Position numbers and translations under genes: made by a program. Of a stretch of DNA of 64,000 nt, positions 60,486 through 64,000 are shown one piece after another (position 1 is the stretch's first letter; the number at the start of each line of letters is the position of its first letter). This DNA is from Burkholderia sp. 8Y. GTDB taxonomy: Bacteria; Pseudomonadota; Gammaproteobacteria; Burkholderiales; Burkholderiaceae. Below the pieces are notes generated by a model. The model made no database searches. It saw nothing but the letters and a program-made list of their open reading frames with translations, and was not told the origin of the DNA. The stretch is from positions 654,057-718,056 of the forward strand of contig NZ_LR733520.1 of assembly GCF_902506145.1 (NCBI RefSeq), written 5' to 3'.

Positions 60486-60887
60486 ATGCTGAACAAGACC
60501 GTTTTAGCCGGCGCCATCGTCGTTGCGGCGGCCTTCGCGGGCGCCGCGCATGCGCAGTCGCGCGTGTACTTCGTCGAGCCGAAGGACGGCGCCACCGTCA
60601 CGAGCCCTGTCCACGTGAAGTTCGGCGTCGAGGGCATGACGCTCGCGCCGGCCGGCACGATGACGGAAGGCACGGGCCATCACCATCTCCTGATCGACAG
60701 CGGCCCGCTGCCCAAGGGAACCGTGATTCCCGCGAACGAGACGTCGCTGCATTACGGCAAGGCGCAGACCGAAGCCGACGTGAAGCTGCCGCCCGGCGAC
60801 CACACGCTGACGATGCAGCTCGGCGACGGCGCGCATCGCTCGTACGGGCCGGAGATGGCGCAGACGATCAAGGTCCACGTCAAGTAG
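60486..60887 (+). CDS. DUF4399 secreted protein
   Basis: The 133-residue protein has a signal peptide (M-L-N-K-T-V-L-A-G-A-I-V-V-A-A-A-F-A-G) and the DUF4399 pattern R-V-Y-F-V-E-P-K-D-G-A-T-V-T-S-P-V, G-T-G-H-H-H-L-L-I-D and P-P-G-D-H-T-L-T-M-Q-L-G-D. The His-rich loop could bind a metal. An ACAAGGAG ribosome-binding site precedes the ATG. The function is not established. Confidence 0.88.
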   Translation: MLNKTVLAGAIVVAAAFAGAAHAQSRVYFVEPKDGATVTSPVHVKFGVEGMTLAPAGTMTEGTGHHHLLIDSGPLPKGTVIPANETSLHYGKAQTEADVKLPPGDHTLTMQLGDGAHRSYGPEMAQTIKVHVK

Positions 60888-61017
60888 GCGCAACGGCAGA
60901 CGGGCGCGCCGTGGGCGTTGCGCGCCTCGTCCGTTCGGCCAACGCGGCGTTCGGCGCGGGGGAACATCGGTACAATGACCGCTTCCTCGGTATCGCCATT
61001 CGTTCGCATTCATCCCC

Positions 61018-62952
<1,935 letters not shown>

Positions 62953-63192
62953 ACGTTCTTCGCCGCGCGTTTCACGCTGTCTTTAGCGCGTCCGAGGTGG
63001 GCGCGGCGGGCGAAAACCGCTATTCTCCTAGCGCGGCCGGATCGGCTGGCGGGGCGAACGCCTCGCTCACGCGTGTCCGGTCAGGCAATCTTGAGCATTC
63101 GACAAGGCATTCGATAAAGCATTCGCCGGCATCGCGGCGTCGTGCGGTGACGATTCCCGTGCGTGGTCGCGAAGCCGGATCAACGTTCAACT

Positions 63193-64000
63193 ATGTCCAC
63201 GAAAAAATCCAGTGCGGCCGAAGCAGCCATCGAACAGCGCGCCGCGGGCGCCAGGCCGCGCGCCATGAGCGCGAAGGCGGCCGGTTACAGCGAAGCATCG
63301 ATCAAGGTGCTGAAGGGGCTCGAGCCGGTCAAGCAGCGGCCCGGCATGTACACGCGCACCGAGAATCCGCTGCATATCGTTCAGGAAGTCATCGACAACG
63401 CGTCCGACGAAGCCCTCGGCGGATACGGCAAGCAGATCATCGTGACGGTCCATGCGGACAACTCGGTCTCGGTGGAAGACGACGGCCGCGGCATTCCGTT
63501 CGGCCTGCATCCCGAAGAAGGCGTGCCGGTCGTCGAGATCGTGTTCACGCGGCTGCATGCGGGCGGCAAGTTCGACAAGGCCGCGGGCGGCGCGTACACG
63601 TTCTCGGGCGGCCTGCACGGCGTCGGCGTGTCGGTGACGAACGCGCTCGCCACGCGCCTCGAAGTCACCGTCTGGCGCGACAACAAGGTCGCGCAGCTTG
63701 CCTTCGCCAATGGCGATGTCATCGAGCCGCTCACGACGCGATCGCCCGAACGCGGCGAGAAGAAGACGGGGACGCGCGTGCGCGCCTGGCCGAACGCGAA
63801 GTATTTCGATTCGCCTAATCTGCCGCTCGGCGAGTTGCAGCGCCTGTTGCGCTCGAAGGCCGTGCTGCTGCCGGGCGTCGAAGTGGTGCTCGTCATCGAA
63901 AAGACCGGCGAGCGTCAGACGTGGAAGTACGAAGACGGTCTGCGCGGCTACCTGCTCGAAGGCATGGGCGGCAGCGAACTGCTGATTCCGCTTTTCGAAG
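63193..64000 (+). CDS. parE: DNA topoisomerase IV subunit B, 5' part
   Basis: The visible 269 codons contain the GHKL ATPase: I-V-Q-E-V-I-D-N-A-S-D-E-A, D-D-G-R-G-I-P-F-G, G-G-K-F-D and G-G-L-H-G-V-G-V-S-V-T-N-A-L. The opening K-V-L-K-G-L-E-P-V-K-Q-R-P-G-M-Y-T is ParE rather than GyrB style, with the N-terminal Lys/Ala tail longer than in GyrB. It decatenates chromosomes. The gene runs off the right edge, so C-terminal TOPRIM and tail domains are not seen. Confidence 0.93.
   Translation, partial: MSTKKSSAAEAAIEQRAAGARPRAMSAKAAGYSEASIKVLKGLEPVKQRPGMYTRTENPLHIVQEVIDNASDEALGGYGKQIIVTVHADNSVSVEDDGRGIPFGLHPEEGVPVVEIVFTRLHAGGKFDKAAGGAYTFSGGLHGVGVSVTNALATRLEVTVWRDNKVAQLAFANGDVIEPLTTRSPERGEKKTGTRVRAWPNAKYFDSPNLPLGELQRLLRSKAVLLPGVEVVLVIEKTGERQTWKYEDGLRGYLLEGMGGSELLIPLFE

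Overview
The window is a high-GC chromosomal segment of a beta-proteobacterium in the Burkholderiaceae, most like Paraburkholderia or Caballeronia. The family-level call rests on a fused glucokinase-HexR protein, GtsABCD-type glucose transport beside zwf/pgl, 'MKKALLAAAALLTF' porins, a free-standing RpoN and codon use. Species cannot be read from the sequence. Layout: 1-428 holds a chromosomal CcdAB toxin-antitoxin pair cut by the window edge. 596-3687 (minus) is a hemL-ribD-ribE run. 3852-8401 carries an EVE-like protein, a Bcr/CflA efflux pump and an S9 oligopeptidase, with a small repeat tract at 5891-6067. 8513-20414 is a glucose module: ABC importer genes (minus), divergent zwf-pgl-glk/hexR (plus) and two tandem porins (minus). 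HexR-type palindromes lie at the zwf promoter and, in weaker form, before both porins. 20942-23201 is a polar amino-acid ABC transporter without its binding protein. 23632-29336 has a pirin, a Cpx-like envelope stress module (Spy/CpxP-like chaperone divergent from an OmpR/EnvZ-type pair, with direct-repeat GTAAN boxes between them) and a diguanylate cyclase. 30152-34462 has a NitT/TauT-type ABC pair and two overlapping paralogous lipoproteins. 34720-52492 is the most interesting part. It contains two sigma-54 enhancer-binding proteins (both with a GSFTGA loop), an RpoN sigma factor, and a series of stress-type genes: trehalose-6-phosphate synthase, a DUF883/ElaB-like protein, BON, DUF2383, DUF4142, DUF1488, a glycine-zipper protein, a PfpI/DJ-1 protein, a YbhB-like protein, and small acidic and proline-rich proteins. 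Eight sequences of the form GG-N10-GC resembling sigma-54 promoters sit upstream of these genes, most 30-85 bases before a start codon. I read this as a sigma-54-driven stress regulon clustered with its own regulators. The same region has three arrays of decaying tandem repeats. Two copy the 3' end of the adjacent gene (YihY-like protein and DHA2 efflux pump); the third is at 52600-52912. 53164-57513 holds a secreted protein, a TetR regulator, a shikimate dehydrogenase and a QuiC-type 3-dehydroshikimate dehydratase, which suggests quinate/shikimate use. 57601-64000 holds small proteins, tRNA-Arg(CCT), DUF4239, a methyltransferase, rubredoxin, DUF4399, the ABC-F protein Uup, and the 5' part of parE running off the window.
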